From assembly GCF_027531905.1 (NCBI RefSeq), contig NZ_JAPZSU010000003.1, positions 22,195 through 86,194 of the forward strand: a stretch of DNA of 64,000 nucleotides, given 5' to 3'. Under the pieces are notes generated by a model. That model ran no database searches and was not told the origin of the DNA. It saw nothing but the letters and a program-made list of their open reading frames with translations. This DNA comes from Flavobacterium sp. (lineage in GTDB: Bacteria; Bacteroidota; Bacteroidia; Flavobacteriales; Flavobacteriaceae). Positions 60,872 through 64,000 of this stretch are shown here, one piece after another. A program made the translations under genes and the position numbers. Position 1 is the stretch's first letter, and each line of letters opens with the position of its first letter.

Positions 60872-61426
60872 TCAATCTGTTGTTTGTACAGTCGTAACAG
60901 TCCCTCTTGAAGTCTTAGGATCTATATTCCAAAGGAAAGTTTGTACTTGTTTAATGTGTTCTAATTTAACATCTATCCCTGTAAATATATCTTTATTTTT
61001 AATATCTTCAGGCATAGTAGGGAAACCTGTTTCATCTGTAGTAGTAAACTCAACTTTAAAAACTTGATATGTGTTATCAACTGTTTCACCATCAGTTATT
61101 TTATTACTATCAATAATTGCTTTAAGTTGTTCTTCATCACAGTAAATAAAAAATTGGAGTTGGTTTTCTCCGTAACTACCTATTGTGAATTGCTGATTTA
61201 TTTTAGGCTTTAAATCATTTGCACTTAATGTTGTTCTAACTAAGACAACAGCTGTAATTTCCAAACCATTTCCAGTCATTATAGCCTGATTTAAAGTTGG
61301 CAAAGGCTGTTTAAAAGTCTCACCAAAATTAATACTTCCAATTTCAGATACGACTACTGTTGTCTCTAATGGCGTTCCTGGTGGATTAGTAAGTCCGTCT
61401 TTTTCAGAATTTGTAATTATTCCCAT
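60872..61426 (-). CDS. Small orphan protein C (unknown family)
   Basis: 184 aa, no signal peptide; 24 bp upstream of the TPR-kinase, likely co-transcribed. Confidence 0.65.
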   Translation of the reverse strand: MGIITNSEKDGLTNPPGTPLETTVVVSEIGSINFGETFKQPLPTLNQAIMTGNGLEITAVVLVRTTLSANDLKPKINQQFTIGSYGENQLQFFIYCDEEQLKAIIDSNKITDGETVDNTYQVFKVEFTTTDETGFPTMPEDIKNKDIFTGIDVKLEHIKQVQTFLWNIDPKTSRGTVTTVQTTD

Positions 61427-61486
61427 AGTATTGTTTATTTAGTTAATTGTATATAATGGATATGCAAATAAAAATTACACATTAAG

Positions 61487-61605
61487 TTAAACTACGTTTT
61501 TGTAATTAATTTGATTGCTAAATTCTTCAATAGTTACATAATTCAAAGCAGAATATCTTTTTAATCTGTTATGCAGTATTTCAATGCATTCAAAGAATTC
61601 TAGCT
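61487..61605 (-). pseudogene. IS3-family transposase OrfB C-terminal remnant
   Basis: Reverse-strand reading EFFECIEILHNRLKRYSALNYVTIEEFSNQINYKNVV* matches the conserved rve C-terminus (YNRxRRHSALxYxTPEEF). Confidence 0.75.
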
Positions 61606-61677
61606 TTCATTTTATTTTCTAGACTAAAATTAAAATAGAAGTCAAGCCTAAAATAAAAAAATGTCATAGAACAGCTA

Positions 61678-61749
61678 GGGTTTCGTTGCGGCTGCAAGCC
61701 GAACAATGAAACCCGTGTTGAACGGAACCGATTACAAATCCGTCAACAC
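61678..61749. other. Two adjacent hairpins, candidate IS91-type oriIS end
   Basis: GGGTTTCGTTGCGGCTGCAAGCCGAACAATGAAACCC and GTGTTGAACGGA...TCCGTCAACAC; GAAC (GTTC on the minus strand) at 61669-61672. Confidence 0.4.
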
Positions 61750-61783
61750 TATGGAGTTATCGTAAAGTTTTGAGAGAGAATAC

Positions 61784-61810
61784 AAGAGGCAATTGCGCCT
61801 CTTTTTTTTT
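61784..61810 (+). terminator. Intrinsic terminator
   Basis: AAGAGGCAATTGCGCCTCTTTTTTTTT. Confidence 0.7.
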
Positions 61811-61882
61811 GGGGAGTAGGTTTTCATTGGTTTTTTTCGTGTTTTCCTTCACATAGGAGCATAAAATCCCTTACCCGTAAAA

Positions 61883-63046
61883 TCAATTTTCACAGGGATT
61901 CGAATTTTGGCTACAGCCAAGATACCAAGCAGGCGGGCCACGGTAGTCAAAAACCGCTATTCGGTGTAAATTGCCTGTTTTACAGCAAGGGCATTTGGGT
62001 AAAAAAGGCTTTTTTTCTACTTTTTCCAACACTTTTACCTGGAGTTTCTCCCGTAAGAGTTGTAGTTTTTGACGCTTCCAAGTACTGCTCAAAAAGCCAT
62101 AATGCCTTATTTTTACAAACCTCTTGGGCAAAATATGCAACGCAAAGCGCCTGATGAACTCCTGATGTGTAAGAGTCATTTGCTTTTTAAAACCATCAGC
62201 GCGATAGTCTTTATAATCAAAAGTTACGTTTTCATTGTCAATGCTCTTGATTCTTTGGTTACTAATAGCGATTTTGTGGGTATATCTCCCTAAATATTCC
62301 ACTACCGATTTTGGACTTCCAAAGGGCTTTTTGGCAAAAACAACCCAAGGCTTTTGCCATAATTCCTGCCGGATTTGCTCGTAGTGGATAGGTGCTTTTG
62401 CTTTGAGTTTTTGACAATATTTAGCCCGAAACACTTTAGACATGGCTTTCACTGGGAACAGAAATTTTCCATCAGTACGCAAGTTTTGCCAATTTGCATT
62501 TTTATCAATTCCACCACCAGGCACAATACAATGCAGGTGAGGATGCAAACTCAATTGTTGTCCCCATGTATGCAAAACGGCAATCATTCCCATTTGCAGT
62601 TCTTTGGCTTTGCCAAAGTGTTGCAGGGTTTCCCAAGTTGCTTCAAAGAGGGTATCATACACTACTTTTGGATTGTGAATCGCCAAAGCGTTGATGCTGT
62701 CAGGCAAAGTAAAAACCACGTGGAAATAAGGAACAGGCAAGAGTTCCGTGCTTCGGGCTTGTATCCAATCTTCGCGTTTGTTACCCTGACACTTAGGACA
62801 ATGCCGATTGCGACACGAGTTATAGCTAATGCTCAAATTGCCACAGCCATCACAAGCATCGATATGACCGCCTAACGCGGCTGTCCGACATTTTTTTAGG
62901 GCATAAAGCGTACGAAGCTGCCAAGTATTGAGTCCATAATTTTCGATTTTTGAACCTACTTTTCGCAGTATATCGGCTACTTCACTTCGACTTGGCTCAG
63001 TGCAGGCTATTCGACTTGGCTCAGTGCAGGCTACTTCGGGCTGCAC
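61883..63046 (-). mobile_element. IS91-family (Y2/HUH) transposase
   Basis: Zinc ribbon CDGCGNLSISYNSCRNRHCPKCQGNKREDWIQAR; HPHLHCIVPGGG HUH-type motif; VVEYLGRYTHKIAISNQRI. Confidence 0.92.
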
Positions 63047-64000
63047 TTGGCAAACAACGTATCGAGTGGGCTAAAAATGCGTTGACTCTCGAGTTGCGCA
63101 ATGTGCAGATACTCCATCGTGGTTTCGATGCTTTGATGTCCCAAAAGGTCTTTCAGGGTCATAATATCCATGCCGTCTTCGAGCAGATGCGTAGCATAGG
63201 AGTGTCGCAGTGTATGTACACAAACTTCTTTTTGGATACCCGCTGCCTTAACGGTTTGCTTAATGACCCATTGTACGCCTCGCTGAGAATATCGATTGTC
63301 AAAATCCCCTCCAGCCCTTTCCATAGGCTGACCATTGAAAAGAAAATCTTGTGGTTTTTCGGCTTCGATGTATTTTTTGAGCCCTCGAATTAAGTGTTCT
63401 GAAAGTGGTACATAGCGGTCTTTTTTGCCTTTACCTTGCACTACTTTGAGTTGTTTTCTATCGAAATCCAAATCTTGCAAACGCACCGAACGCGCTTCCA
63501 TACAGCGCAAGCCACAACCATAAAGCAAACCAATAAGAATGCGATGTTTCAGCAATTTGGCGTTTTGTAGCATGGCCCAAACTTCTTCTTTGCTCAACAC
63601 CACAGGTAGCTTTCTCTCGTGCTTTATCGAGGGTAATCGAAGGTACTCGTACGGAATGCCCTCGGATTTGAGTAAAAAACGTAGTCCATACACGCAATGT
63701 TTAAAATAGGTTTGCGAGGGCGTTTTGGACTTTTTTTGTTGCAAAAACAAGTAGTCTTGTACTTGTTCTGAATCAAGCTCGGTGGGGATTGTACCAAAAT
63801 GAAGCGAAATCGCCGCCAAGTGACGCGCATAGTTTTCAAAAGTGCTTCGACTTCTCCCCAAGACAGAAACCGTGCGCTCAAAGCGTGATAGTAATTCTTC
63901 AAAACCTAGAACTTCCCGTTTGGCTTGATGTAGGATTTTATTTTCCCTTAATGCTTCCGGATTCTTTTTTTTGTAGTCATAATTTACGAATTTTAAGTAT
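63031..64000 (-). CDS. Tyrosine recombinase/integrase partnered with the IS91-type transposase (start beyond window)
   Basis: R...HTLRHSYATHLLEDG...YLHIAQ catalytic pattern; frame stays open upstream of the listed Met (NPEALRENKILHQAKREVLGFEELLSRFERTVSVLGRSRSTFENYARHL) to the window edge. Confidence 0.88.
   Translation of the reverse strand, partial: YLKFVNYDYKKKNPEALRENKILHQAKREVLGFEELLSRFERTVSVLGRSRSTFENYARHLAAISLHFGTIPTELDSEQVQDYLFLQQKKSKTPSQTYFKHCVYGLRFLLKSEGIPYEYLRLPSIKHERKLPVVLSKEEVWAMLQNAKLLKHRILIGLLYGCGLRCMEARSVRLQDLDFDRKQLKVVQGKGKKDRYVPLSEHLIRGLKKYIEAEKPQDFLFNGQPMERAGGDFDNRYSQRGVQWVIKQTVKAAGIQKEVCVHTLRHSYATHLLEDGMDIMTLKDLLGHQSIETTMEYLHIAQLESQRIFSPLDTLFAKCSPK

Noticed and set aside
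61883-64000. Integron or phage integrase locus
   Set aside because: The integrase is directly coupled to an IS91-type transposase, a known pairing; no attC-like array or phage genes are seen

Overview
The sequence looks like a Flavobacteriia (Flavobacterium-like) chromosome segment. From about 1 to 13.5 kb it carries the minus-strand secY/spc/S10/str ribosomal protein clusters with fusA. From about 13.6 to 55.6 kb it is mostly housekeeping: an outer membrane protein, a SusC/SusD pair, rlmB, a rhomboid protease, rarA, radC, mpl, an alpha-2-macroglobulin-like protein split by an in-frame stop, an S46 peptidase, obgE, adk, hpt, purK, purE, an M3 peptidase and a SNF2 helicase. Small accessory insertions sit in this part: RES/Xre and DUF6364/PIN toxin-antitoxin pairs, and an AAA ATPase + HNH-like (Septu/PtuAB-like) pair between purK and purE. 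From about 55.6 to 64 kb the window is accessory. It holds orphan small-protein genes behind duplicated ~0.45 kb upstream regions with three 21-22 bp spaced direct repeats, next to a LytTR-type two-component system. The kinase of that system is split at an in-frame A_AAA_AAT slippery site. The same region has a decayed RAYT transposase between inverted REP hairpins, an IS3-family remnant, and an IS91-type transposase with a tyrosine integrase. Several repeat families do not appear in the ORF track: a G-rich palindrome that abuts ORF ends, degenerate 7-bp arrays, and a structured intergenic element with three copies. All family calls come from reading motifs by eye; no database search was run.
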